Assembly: GCA_903904605.1 (NCBI GenBank)
Contig: CAIVDC010000123.1
Location: 1 to 64,000 of the forward strand
Direction of reading: 5' to 3'
DNA length: 64,000 nt
Source of the DNA: an uncultured Sterolibacterium sp.
GTDB taxonomy: Bacteria > Pseudomonadota > Gammaproteobacteria > Burkholderiales > Rhodocyclaceae
Numbering within the stretch: position 1 is the stretch's first letter; each line of letters begins with the position of its first letter. Positions 10,309 through 18,285 of this stretch are shown piece after piece. The notes under the pieces were generated by a model. That model saw nothing but the letters and a program-made list of their open reading frames with translations, did not search any database and was not told the origin of the DNA. The position numbers and the translations under genes were made by a program.

Positions 10309-10818
10309 ATGTACCAGATCCTGAAACAGATCGTCAAAACAGGCATCAAGACCGAAGCCCCGCCTCAGCCCGACCAGGCTTTGCGGGTCGCCGCCGCCCG
10401 GCTGGAGGACGCGATGTCGAGGACCCTGGGCCGCGCCCTGGTGATCCGCCAAATCGATGCCGGTTCCTGCAACGGCTGCGAAGCCGAGATCCATGCCTTG
10501 TCCAATCCCTACTACAACCTCGAAGGTCTCGGCATCAAGTTCGCCGCCAGCCCCAAGCACGCCGACCTGCTGCTGGTCACCGGCCCGGTCGCGAAGAACA
10601 TGGAGGTGGCCGTCAAGCGCGCCTACGAGTGCACCCCTCACCCGAAGCTGGTGGTGGCGGTGGGCGACTGCGGCATCAGCGGCGGCATCTTCGGCGAGAG
10701 CTATGCCAGTTGCGGCCGCGTCGCAAATGTCATTCCGGTCGATGTCGTCGTGCCCGGCTGCCCGCCCACGCCGGAAGCCCTGTTAATCGGCATCCTCACC
10801 GCGATAAGCGCGAAATAG
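10309..10818 (+). CDS. Ehr complex small subunit (HyfI/NuoB-like, one [4Fe-4S] cluster)
   Basis: 169-aa NuoB/HycG/HyfI-family protein. Cysteines for one [4Fe-4S] cluster are intact: C54 and C57 (GSCNGCEAE), C121 (VGDCGISGG) and C151 ([11 protein letters not shown]), equivalent to the N2/proximal cluster. It is shorter than E. coli HyfI/HycG (about 250 aa) and close to NuoB in size. It starts 2 bases after the large-subunit gene. The next gene in the operon is an acylphosphatase, and no HycB-, HycF- or NuoI-like ferredoxin subunit is encoded nearby, so the electron donor or acceptor is unclear. Confidence 0.92.
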   Translation: MYQILKQIVKTGIKTEAPPQPDQALRVAAARLEDAMSRTLGRALVIRQIDAGSCNGCEAEIHALSNPYYNLEGLGIKFAASPKHADLLLVTGPVAKNMEVAVKRAYECTPHPKLVVAVGDCGISGGIFGESYASCGRVANVIPVDVVVPGCPPTPEALLIGILTAISAK

Positions 10819-10820
10819 TC

Positions 10821-11093
10821 ATGGAGATTCGCCGCCTCGTCGTCACCGGGCTGGTCCAGGGCGTCGGCTACCGTCACGGCATGACGCGCGAGGCGCAGCA
10901 TCTGGGCATTACCGGCTGGGTCAGGAACCTAGCCGACGGCAGTGTCGAGGCCGTGGTCTCGGGCAGCCCCGAAGCCGTCGCGGCGATCATCGTCTGGGCC
11001 AGGCGAGGCCCTCCCGGCGCGCGCGTCGCCCATGTCGCGTCGGAACTCGGCGAGGGTTCCTTTGCCGGTTTCGAAGCGCGACCCAGCGCCTGA
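10821..11093 (+). CDS. Acylphosphatase
   Basis: 90-aa single-domain acylphosphatase, which hydrolyses acyl phosphates such as carbamoyl or acetyl phosphate. The P-loop-like motif [12 protein letters not shown] carries the catalytic Arg, and [12 protein letters not shown] carries the catalytic Asn. The ATG at 10821 lies two bases after the HyfI-like stop, so it is the last gene of the Ehr transcript and is followed by a terminator. A similar domain forms the N-terminus of HypF encoded at 53568-55853, but this protein stands alone. Whether it serves the complex is unknown. Confidence 0.9.
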   Translation: MEIRRLVVTGLVQGVGYRHGMTREAQHLGITGWVRNLADGSVEAVVSGSPEAVAAIIVWARRGPPGARVAHVASELGEGSFAGFEARPSA

Positions 11094-11118
11094 GGACCAT
11101 CGTCCCCGACTATCCCAA

Positions 11119-11150
11119 CGATAGCGAAATGCAATCGCTATCGCGTTTTT
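11119..11150 (+). terminator. Rho-independent terminator of the Ehr/acylphosphatase operon
   Basis: A 9-bp perfect stem (11119-11127 with 11135-11143), a 7-base loop, and then CG followed by five T residues. It lies 26 bases after the acylphosphatase stop and before the peroxiredoxin leader. Confidence 0.75.
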
Positions 11151-11271
11151 CATCGGAACCCCATGCGGTACAATCAATGGTGAAGCGGCATGAAAATGGA
11201 ATGTAACGCTCCCGCCGCTCCGGCTCCAGAACGCCGGACCGCTTAAACCACATCGTCGAAAGGAAATCACC

Positions 11272-11871
11272 ATGGCCGTTCTCGTCGGCAAACCCGCCCC
11301 GGATTTCACCGCCTCCGCAGTGCTGGGCAACAATGAAATCCAGGAACTCACCTTTTCCAAAGCCAGCAAAGGCAAGTATGCCGTAGTCTTCTTCTACCCC
11401 CTCGACTTCACCTTCGTCTGCCCGTCGGAGCTGATCGCCTTCGATCATCGTCTCGACGAATTCACCGAGCGCGGCGTCGAAGTGTTCGGCATCTCGATCG
11501 ACTCGCAATTTACCCACCTCGCGTGGAAGAACACGCCGGTCGACCGCGGCGGAATCGGCCAAGTGAAATACACCATGATCGCCGATATCAAGCACGAAAT
11601 CTGTCAAGCCTATGACGTCGAAGCCGCCGGCGGCGTCGCCTACCGCGGCTCCTTCCTGATCGACAAAGGCGGCGTGGTGCGCCACCAGGTGGTGAATGAC
11701 CTGCCGCTCGGCCGCGACATCGACGAAATGCTGCGCATGGTCGACGCCCTGCAATTCACCGAAGAGCACGGCGAGGTCTGCCCGGCCGGATGGAAGAAGG
11801 GCAAGGCGGGGATGAACCCCTCCACCGCCGGCGTCGCCAAGTTCCTCGCCGAGCACGCCAAGGAACTTTAG
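11272..11871 (+). CDS. Typical 2-Cys peroxiredoxin (AhpC/Prx1 type)
   Basis: 199-aa cytosolic thiol peroxidase that reduces H2O2, organic peroxides and peroxynitrite. The peroxidatic cysteine C50 sits in DFTFVCPSEL, and the resolving cysteine C170 in EVCPAGWKKG, with the C-terminal helix of the sensitive-type Prx. The start has a good AAAGGAAA ribosome site 5-6 bases upstream. No ahpF follows. The gene stands alone between two terminators (11119-11150 and 11895-11921), so it is monocistronic. The reductant is probably thioredoxin or a separate AhpD/AhpF-type system. No clear OxyR site was recognised in the leader. Confidence 0.95.
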   Translation: MAVLVGKPAPDFTASAVLGNNEIQELTFSKASKGKYAVVFFYPLDFTFVCPSELIAFDHRLDEFTERGVEVFGISIDSQFTHLAWKNTPVDRGGIGQVKYTMIADIKHEICQAYDVEAAGGVAYRGSFLIDKGGVVRHQVVNDLPLGRDIDEMLRMVDALQFTEEHGEVCPAGWKKGKAGMNPSTAGVAKFLAEHAKEL

Positions 11872-11894
11872 GCGGCAGCGCAACGGGGTCGTCA

Positions 11895-11921
11895 GGGAGC
11901 GGAAGTTTCGCTCCCTTTTTT
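11895..11921 (+). terminator. Rho-independent terminator of the peroxiredoxin gene
   Basis: A 7-bp perfect stem GGGAGCG/CGCTCCC (11895-11901 and 11909-11915) with a 7-base loop and a run of six T residues immediately after. Classic form, 23 bases after the stop codon. Confidence 0.85.
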
Positions 11922-12015
11922 CATGCATTTCCGACACAGGACAGAATTGCACCATTGCTCTAGAATCGCGCAGGCAAATCGAAAACAAACCTTATTCATA
12001 CAGAAGAGGTAAAAA

Positions 12016-13962
12016 ATGGAGACGAACAATTCCGGGCGGCGAGGGTTTTTGAAAGGCGCGCTGGCGGCCAGCGCCGCCACGATGGTGGCAGCCCCCGGCG
12101 AAAGCGCGGCACAGGCTGCAGCAAAAGTACCGGCTTCTGCATCGGGGCCATCTTCAAGAACGGTCGCGGCAGAAACCATGGGGTCGCATTCTGCCCACGA
12201 CGACGAGTTGACGGGGCACGTGCACAACCCCGGCTCGGATTTCATGGTCGACGTCTTCAAGGCGGCCAAGATCGACTACGTCGCCGTGATGACGGCTTCC
12301 TCCAATCGAGGACTGCAGGAGTCGATCGTCAATTACGGCGGCAACAAGGCGCCGGAGATGATCGTCTGTTGCCATGAGGAAGCCGCCGCGGGCTTCGCCC
12401 ACGGTTACGCCAAGATGGCGGGCAAGCCCATGGCCTGCATGGTGCACGCCAATGTCGGCCTGCAGCATGCCTCGATGGCGATTTACAACGCCTGGTGCGA
12501 TCGCGTTCCGATGATGGTCATCGCGGGCAATACCGCCGATGCCACCAAGCGCAGACCTGGCGTCGAATGGATGCACACGGCCGTGGATCAGGCCGTCATG
12601 GTCCGCGACTTCGTCAAGTTCGACGATGCGCCCGCGTCATTGCAGCACTACGCCGAATCCTTCATGCGCGCGCGGTCGATCGCAACGACACCGCCGATGG
12701 AACCGGTGCTGATCGTCGCGGACGGGGAGCTGCAGGAATCCCCGATTGAAGACCGGCAGGCGCTGCGAATACCCAAAAGGGTCGACGTTTCGCCGCCGGA
12801 AGGCGATGCCCGCGCCGTCGCCCAGGCGGCGGAGATGCTGGCCGGGGCCAAGAACCCGGTAATCGTGGTGGACCGCGCCGCGCGTTCGCAGGAAGGCGTT
12901 GAATTGCTGGTCAAGCTCGCCGAGGCATTGAACGCCCCGGTCATCGATCTGCACGCCCGAATGAATTTTCCGACCACCCACTATCTCAACCAAAGCTCTT
13001 TGCGCCGAAAGTACATCGGCGCTGCCGACGTCATTCTGGCGCTGGAAGTCGATGACTTGTGGGCTGTGGCAAATACGGTTTCAGACACGCCCGGCCGGCC
13101 GTCGAAAGGCCTGGTCAAACCGGATGCCCGGATCGTCAGCATCAGCGCCAACTATCTCTATGCGAAATCCAATTTCGGCGATCTCCAGCGGTATCAGGCC
13201 GCCGATCTGCCCATAGCCGCCGATGCCCAAGCGACCCTGCCGTCCCTGATCGAGGCGATCGCTCATGCGACGAGTGCGGCACGCGGCAGCGTCATCGCCG
13301 CGCGGAAGCAGCCGATGCAGGCCGCTTTCGCGGCGATGCGCGCAGCGGCGCGGAACAGCGCGGCGCTCGGCTGGGATGCCAGCCCGATCAGCACCGCGAG
13401 ATTGTGTCAGGAGATCTGGGCGCAGATCAGGAACGAGAAATGGGCTCTGGTGTCGCAACCGCAATTTGAAAGTTTCTGGGCGCACCGCCTCTGGGACATT
13501 ACCGAATACCAGCAATTCATCGGTCACGCCGGCGGCTACGGCATCGGCTACGGGCTGCCCGCAGCGGCGGGTGCGGCGCTGGCCTGCAAAGGCACCGGGC
13601 GCATTCCCGTCAATATACAGCCAGACGGCGATTTTCTCATGGTGCCATCGGTCCTCTGGACCTTGGCTCACCATGAAATCCCCCTGCTCACCATCATGCA
13701 CAACAACCGCGCCTGGCATCAGGAAACGATGCACCTCGTGCGCATGAGTTCTCGCCGGGAGCGTGATCCGGAATCCTGGCGTCACGGCACCTTGATCGAG
13801 GCTCCCTATGTCGACTATGCCCTGGTTGCGAAAGGCATGGGCGTCTGGGCGGAAGGGCCGATCAGCGACCCGGCGCTGCTCGGACCCGCGATCGGTCGCG
13901 CCCTCGCCGTTGTCAAACGCGGACTTCCCGCCTTGCTCGACGTTGTCACTCAACCACGCTAG
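12016..13962 (+). CDS. Tat-exported thiamine-diphosphate-dependent enzyme (acetolactate synthase/decarboxylase superfamily)
   Basis: 648-aa protein with the three-domain ThDP fold. The PYR domain (about 70-240) has a catalytic-type Glu in CCHEEAAAGFAHGYA (E121). The middle domain spans about 260-410, and the PP domain (about 460-645) has a Mg-binding Asp in PDGDF (D537) and Asn 27 residues later in MHNNRAW (N564). The first residue of the usual GDG triplet is Pro. The N-terminus carries a twin-arginine motif (GRRGFLKGAL, R8-R9) and an Ala-rich region, so folded, cofactor-loaded protein should be exported to the periplasm. This is highly unusual for the family. It is followed after 9 bases by a c-type cytochrome gene, suggesting that it oxidises a 2-keto acid or similar compound and passes electrons to cytochrome c. 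The substrate is not predictable. Confidence 0.88.
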   Translation: METNNSGRRGFLKGALAASAATMVAAPGESAAQAAAKVPASASGPSSRTVAAETMGSHSAHDDELTGHVHNPGSDFMVDVFKAAKIDYVAVMTASSNRGLQESIVNYGGNKAPEMIVCCHEEAAAGFAHGYAKMAGKPMACMVHANVGLQHASMAIYNAWCDRVPMMVIAGNTADATKRRPGVEWMHTAVDQAVMVRDFVKFDDAPASLQHYAESFMRARSIATTPPMEPVLIVADGELQESPIEDRQALRIPKRVDVSPPEGDARAVAQAAEMLAGAKNPVIVVDRAARSQEGVELLVKLAEALNAPVIDLHARMNFPTTHYLNQSSLRRKYIGAADVILALEVDDLWAVANTVSDTPGRPSKGLVKPDARIVSISANYLYAKSNFGDLQRYQAADLPIAADAQATLPSLIEAIAHATSAARGSVIAARKQPMQAAFAAMRAAARNSAALGWDASPISTARLCQEIWAQIRNEKWALVSQPQFESFWAHRLWDITEYQQFIGHAGGYGIGYGLPAAAGAALACKGTGRIPVNIQPDGDFLMVPSVLWTLAHHEIPLLTIMHNNRAWHQETMHLVRMSSRRERDPESWRHGTLIEAPYVDYALVAKGMGVWAEGPISDPALLGPAIGRALAVVKRGLPALLDVVTQPR

Positions 13963-13971
13963 GGGATCGCC

Positions 13972-14325
13972 ATGAATTTCCTGCAAAAGACTTCCAGCGT
14001 CCTGCTGCTGCTGATCGGTGCCGCCGCCACGGCGGCCCAGGCCGACGAGGCCAAGCAAGGCCACGAACTGTTCCTGAAGAGAGGCTGCTATCTTTGTCAC
14101 GGCACCGTCGGCCAGGGCGGCATCGCCGGGCCCCATCTCGTGCCCGACACGCTGCCCGTTGATGCCTTCTCCGCCTATGTCCGGACACCTGCACGTGAGA
14201 TGCCGCCGTTTTCAGAGAAGATATTGAGCGGGGCGGAACTGCACGCCATCCACGCCTACCTGATTTCGCTGCCGAAATCGCCGGCGGCCGACAGCATCAA
14301 GCTGCTGCCGAAACCGGGGAAATAG
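13972..14325 (+). CDS. Small periplasmic monohaem c-type cytochrome
   Basis: 117-aa protein with a Sec signal peptide (about residues 1-24, cleavage after AAQA). It has one haem-binding site CYLCH (C39, C42, H43) and a likely axial Met in REMPPFSEK (M77), i.e. class I cytochrome c. It begins 9 bases after the Tat-exported ThDP enzyme, in the same direction, so the two are almost certainly co-transcribed. This makes the cytochrome the probable electron acceptor of that enzyme. It converges with the cupin gene, which ends 13 bases further on. Confidence 0.93.
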   Translation: MNFLQKTSSVLLLLIGAAATAAQADEAKQGHELFLKRGCYLCHGTVGQGGIAGPHLVPDTLPVDAFSAYVRTPAREMPPFSEKILSGAELHAIHAYLISLPKSPAADSIKLLPKPGK

Positions 14326-14338
14326 GTCGGCCCGAGCC

Positions 14339-14821
14339 TCACCGGGGAAACAACCGCCGCAACCACTCCCCGTAAGGGGTCGCTGCGGCATCGCCCTCCG
14401 GCGGCGCCCAGGACGCGCGCTCAGCCGCGGTCAGCGCTCGAAACGGCCCGGCCTTGGCTTCGAAGAACACCGTGCCGGGATCGAGCGCCAGCACCGTATG
14501 CCAACTGCCGTGCGGAATGTCGACGCCGAAGCTATCGGCGCCGGCCGCCAGCACGGCGGTCCTGAGCACGCCGCCGGCCTCGTCGAAGATGACCAGCCCG
14601 AGCCGGCCGCGCAGAACGATCATGGTCTCGTCCTTGTGCGGATCTAGGTGGCGATGCGGCGCCACGTAGGAACCTGGCTCGATGGCGTTGAGCAGGCGAT
14701 GGGCGGGGCAATCGTCGGCCGAATGGAAATTGCGGTTCTTGCGTCCGCGCGGGCTCTGGCGAGCCTCCACGCCGACTTCATCGAGCAGGGCGTTGTCGAT
14801 GAACCGCAGCCCGGGACTCAC
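14339..14821 (-). CDS. WbuC-family cupin protein
   Basis: 160-aa cupin-fold metalloprotein of the WbuC family. Metal-ligand His residues are visible in APHRHLDPHKDET, and a second cupin motif occurs around DIPHGSWHTV. The family is associated with polysaccharide or sugar-related loci, but its biochemical role is not settled. The start is taken as the GTG at 14821, whose GTGA overlaps the dnaE stop. A longer in-frame extension would lie within dnaE. Tight overlap indicates translational coupling to dnaE. C-terminal residues end in WLRRLFPR. Confidence 0.8.
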   Translation of the reverse strand: MSPGLRFIDNALLDEVGVEARQSPRGRKNRNFHSADDCPAHRLLNAIEPGSYVAPHRHLDPHKDETMIVLRGRLGLVIFDEAGGVLRTAVLAAGADSFGVDIPHGSWHTVLALDPGTVFFEAKAGPFRALTAAERASWAPPEGDAAATPYGEWLRRLFPR

Positions 14822-17800
14822 TGATACACCACGTTGACGTTGCCCGGCGAGAGCCAGTCGTTGAGCGCCGCCAGCAGCGCGTCGTCCAGCCTCACGCGCC
14901 AACTGTCGGGCAGGCCCAGTTCCACCTCGGCCTCGCCGTTCCGGTATTTCACGCGCACCGGGCAGGCACCGCCGCTGGCGCGGTACGGTGAAAGCAGCGC
15001 GCGCAACTTCCCGGCATCGGAACCGCCGTTCATGGCCAGGAAAAGGCCCTTGGCGAACCTGCCGCGCGCCTCGCCCAGGGTGATCAGTTTTTCTGCGACC
15101 ACGCGCAGGCCGCCCGAAAAGTCGTCGCGCTGGACGCGGCCTTCGACCAGCAGCAATTCGTCCTCCTTGATCTTTTGGCGCTCGGCTTCGAACAATTCGT
15201 TGAAAACCGAGATCTCGACCTGGGCCGTGGCGTCGTCGAGCATGACGATGGCCATCTTGCCGCGCCGCGTCATCTGCGTCCGCACGGACACCACGACGCC
15301 GGCAAGCAGCGTGACCTCGCGGCTGGCCTCGAGCTGCGCCAGGGATCTTTTGACGAAGGGCGACAACTCGGCGCGATAGGCTTTGAACGGATGGCCGGAG
15401 AAGAAGAAGCCGAGCGCCTGCTTCTCGTTGAGGAGCTGTTCGCGCTCGCTCCAGCGCGCCACCTCGACATATTGCGGAGCATGGGCCACGACGCCGTCGA
15501 ACAGGCCGCTCTGCATGGCATTTTTCTCTGCCTGCTCGGCCGCCACCAGCATGATGCCGACCGAGGCCAGGAGGCGCGCGCGGTGATCGTCGAGCGCATC
15601 GAAGGCGCCGGCGCGGACCAGCGACTCGATGACGCGGCGATTGGCGACGCGCTTGTCGATGCGGCGGCAGAAATCGAAGAGGTCGAGAAACGGCCCGTCG
15701 GCCGCCCGGGCGCGCAGGATCGCGCCCAGCGCCGCTTCCCCGGTGCCCTTCAGGGCGCCCAGTCCGTAGCGGATGGTGCGGCTGTCCACCGGCTCGAAAC
15801 GGATGCCGCCGGCGTTGATGTCGGGCGGCAGGAAAGAAATGCCGTTGGCCAGCGCGTCCTGGTAGAACAGGTGCACCTTGTCGGTGTCGGCAAGTTCCGA
15901 ACTCATCGTCGCGGCCATGAAGGCTGCGGCATGGTATTGCTTGAGCCAGGCGGTCTGGAAGGCGATCAGGGCATAGGCGGCCGAATGCGACTTGTTGAAA
16001 CCGTACTCGGCGAACTTCTCCATCAGGTCGAACAGATGGCTGGCGAGCGACGCCTCGACGCCGCGAGCCATCGCGCCCTCGGTGAAGATCGCGCGCTGCT
16101 GCGCCATCTCCTCGGCCTTCTTCTTGCCCATCGCGCGGCGCAGCAGATCGGCACCGCCAAGCGTGTAGCCGGCGAGAATCTGCGCCACCAGCATCACCTG
16201 TTCCTGGTAGATGATGACGCCGTAAGTCGGTTTCAGCACCGGTTCGAGATCGGGGTGGAAGTACTCGGCCTTGGCGCGGCCGTTCTTGCGATTGATGAAG
16301 TCGTCAACCATCCCCGACTGCAGCGGTCCGGGACGGTTCAAGGCCATCAGGGCGATGATGTCCTCGAAGCTGTCGCCCTTCAAGCGGCGCTCCAGGTCCT
16401 TGGCCGAGCGCGATTCCGACTGGAACACCGCCGTGGTGTTTCCCGCTGCGAACAAGGCGAAGGTGGCGCGGTCGTCGAGGGGGATGTCCTCGAGGCGGAA
16501 ATCAGCGAGCTCCGGGTTCAACCGGCGCACCGAATTGACCGCCTCGTCGAGGATCGTCAAAGTGCGCAGCCCCAGGAAGTCGAACTTGACCAGGCCGACT
16601 TTCTCGACATCGTCCTTGTCGAACTGGCTCACCACCGACTGGTTTTCGCCGTCCACCTCGCCCTGCGCCGAATACAGCGGACAGAAGTCCGTCAGCTTGC
16701 CGGGCGCGATCAGCACGCCGCCGGCATGCATCCCGACGTTGCGCGTCAAGCCTTCCAGACGCAGGGCCAGATCCCACAACTGGCGCAGTTCCTCCTCGTC
16801 GCCGACGCGCTCGTTGATCACCGGCTCCAGTTCGCGCGCCTTCGCCAGGGTGATGCCCAGTTCGTTGGGGATCAGCTTGGCGAACTGGTCGACGAAATTG
16901 AACGGCAGGTCGAGCACGCGGCCGACGTCGCGGATCACCGCCTTGGCCGCCAGGGTGCCGAACGTGACGATCTGCGAGACGGCGTGGGCGCCATATCTCT
17001 TCTTGACGTAATCGATCACCCGGTCGCGGCCTTCCTGGCAGAAGTCGATGTCGAAGTCGGGCATGGAGACGCGCTCGGGATTCAGGAAGCGCTCGAACAG
17101 GAGGTCGTAGCGCAGCGGATCGAGGTCGGTGATGGACAGGCTGTAAGCGACCAGGGAACCGGCGCCCGAACCACGCCCGGGACCGACCGGGACGCCGTTG
17201 GCCTTGGCCCATTTGATGAAGTCGGCGACGATCAGGAAGTAGCCGGAGAAGCCCATCTGCACGATGGTCTTGATCTCGAAGTCGAGTCGCTGCTGATACG
17301 CCGGCCGTCTTTCCTCGCGCACGGTTGCGTCCGGGAACAGTTGCGCCAGGCGCAGTTCCAGCCCTTCGGCCGATTGCTGCGCCATGTAGTCGTCGATGGT
17401 GACCCCCTCCGGCGTGGGGGACGGCGGCAGCTTGCTTTTTCCCAGTTCGATGCTGAGATTGCAGCGCCTGGCGATCTCCAGCGAATTCTCCAGGGCCTCG
17501 GGCAGGTCGGCGAAGAGTTGACGCATCTCGGCCTGCGATTTGAAGTACTGCCCGGCGGTGAATGCCTTGGGCCGGCGCGTATCGGCCAGTACGTAGCCTT
17601 CGGCGATGCAGACGCGCGCCTCGTGGGCGGTGAAGTCTTCTGGGTCGAGAAACTGCACCGGATGCGTGGCCACCAGCGGCAACTCCAGGCGGCCGGCGAG
17701 CTCCGCGGTCAGCGAGAGCAGCACTTCGGCCTGGGCCTGGCCGTAGCGTTGCACTTCCAGATAGAAGCTGCCGGGAAAGAGGCGCGCCCGGCGGCGGGCG

Positions 17801-18285
17801 GCTTCTTCCGCCTGCGCCAGCTTGCCGGCGAGCAGCAGTTGCCCGATATCGCCCAGGTGCGCGCCGGAAAGCGCAATCAGCCCGGAATTGTCGCCCTTCT
17901 CCAGCATGGCCCGGGAAATCTCGGCGCGGCCGCGGCGGCGCGGTCCGAGTTGGGCGGAAGTGAGCAGTTCGCACAGGCGCAGATAGCCGGAGTGATTCTT
18001 TGCCAGAAGCAGCAGGCGGGATCCCCCATCGCGCGCCGGATCGCGGCTCTCGCCGGCGGCGGGATCCTCGGCTACCCAGGCATCGCAGCCGATGAGCGGT
18101 TTGATGCCGGCCGCGCGCGCAGCCGAGTAGAACTTGACCATGCCGAACAGGTTGCCAAGGTCGGTCAGCGCCAAGGCGGGCATACTGTCCGCAACAGCGC
18201 GCGCCACGGCGGCATCGAGACGCACCATGCCGTCGGCGATCGAGTATTCGCTGTGCAGCCGAAGATGTACAAACGTCGGATTCAT
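14818..18285 (-). CDS. dnaE: DNA polymerase III subunit alpha
   Basis: Replicative DNA polymerase catalytic subunit; 1155 aa, the normal length for DnaE. It has an N-terminal PHP domain (HLRLHSEYSIADGMV from residue 5). The polymerase active site shows the PDFDIDF motif (residues 409-415, catalytic D412 and D414), and the C-terminal half carries helix-hairpin-helix and OB-fold domains. The start at 18285 (MNPTFVHLRLHSEYS) is preferred over the in-frame codon at 18345 because it matches the family N-terminus. A TACAAT box on the minus strand at 18456-18451 could be a distant promoter -10. The downstream cupin gene overlaps its stop. Confidence 0.97.
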   Translation of the reverse strand: MNPTFVHLRLHSEYSIADGMVRLDAAVARAVADSMPALALTDLGNLFGMVKFYSAARAAGIKPLIGCDAWVAEDPAAGESRDPARDGGSRLLLLAKNHSGYLRLCELLTSAQLGPRRRGRAEISRAMLEKGDNSGLIALSGAHLGDIGQLLLAGKLAQAEEAARRRARLFPGSFYLEVQRYGQAQAEVLLSLTAELAGRLELPLVATHPVQFLDPEDFTAHEARVCIAEGYVLADTRRPKAFTAGQYFKSQAEMRQLFADLPEALENSLEIARRCNLSIELGKSKLPPSPTPEGVTIDDYMAQQSAEGLELRLAQLFPDATVREERRPAYQQRLDFEIKTIVQMGFSGYFLIVADFIKWAKANGVPVGPGRGSGAGSLVAYSLSITDLDPLRYDLLFERFLNPERVSMPDFDIDFCQEGRDRVIDYVKKRYGAHAVSQIVTFGTLAAKAVIRDVGRVLDLPFNFVDQFAKLIPNELGITLAKARELEPVINERVGDEEELRQLWDLALRLEGLTRNVGMHAGGVLIAPGKLTDFCPLYSAQGEVDGENQSVVSQFDKDDVEKVGLVKFDFLGLRTLTILDEAVNSVRRLNPELADFRLEDIPLDDRATFALFAAGNTTAVFQSESRSAKDLERRLKGDSFEDIIALMALNRPGPLQSGMVDDFINRKNGRAKAEYFHPDLEPVLKPTYGVIIYQEQVMLVAQILAGYTLGGADLLRRAMGKKKAEEMAQQRAIFTEGAMARGVEASLASHLFDLMEKFAEYGFNKSHSAAYALIAFQTAWLKQYHAAAFMAATMSSELADTDKVHLFYQDALANGISFLPPDINAGGIRFEPVDSRTIRYGLGALKGTGEAALGAILRARAADGPFLDLFDFCRRIDKRVANRRVIESLVRAGAFDALDDHRARLLASVGIMLVAAEQAEKNAMQSGLFDGVVAHAPQYVEVARWSEREQLLNEKQALGFFFSGHPFKAYRAELSPFVKRSLAQLEASREVTLLAGVVVSVRTQMTRRGKMAIVMLDDATAQVEISVFNELFEAERQKIKEDELLLVEGRVQRDDFSGGLRVVAEKLITLGEARGRFAKGLFLAMNGGSDAGKLRALLSPYRASGGACPVRVKYRNGEAEVELGLPDSWRVRLDDALLAALNDWLSPGNVNVVYQ

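Noticed and set aside
8753-10818. Calling these genes a functional formate hydrogenlyase or hydrogenase 4
   Set aside because: All Ni-binding cysteines are missing and there is no formate dehydrogenase or ferredoxin subunit.
10821-11093. Acylphosphatase as a fragment of a broken hypF
   Set aside because: It is a complete 90-aa single domain with its own start and stop, and a full-length hypF exists elsewhere in the window.
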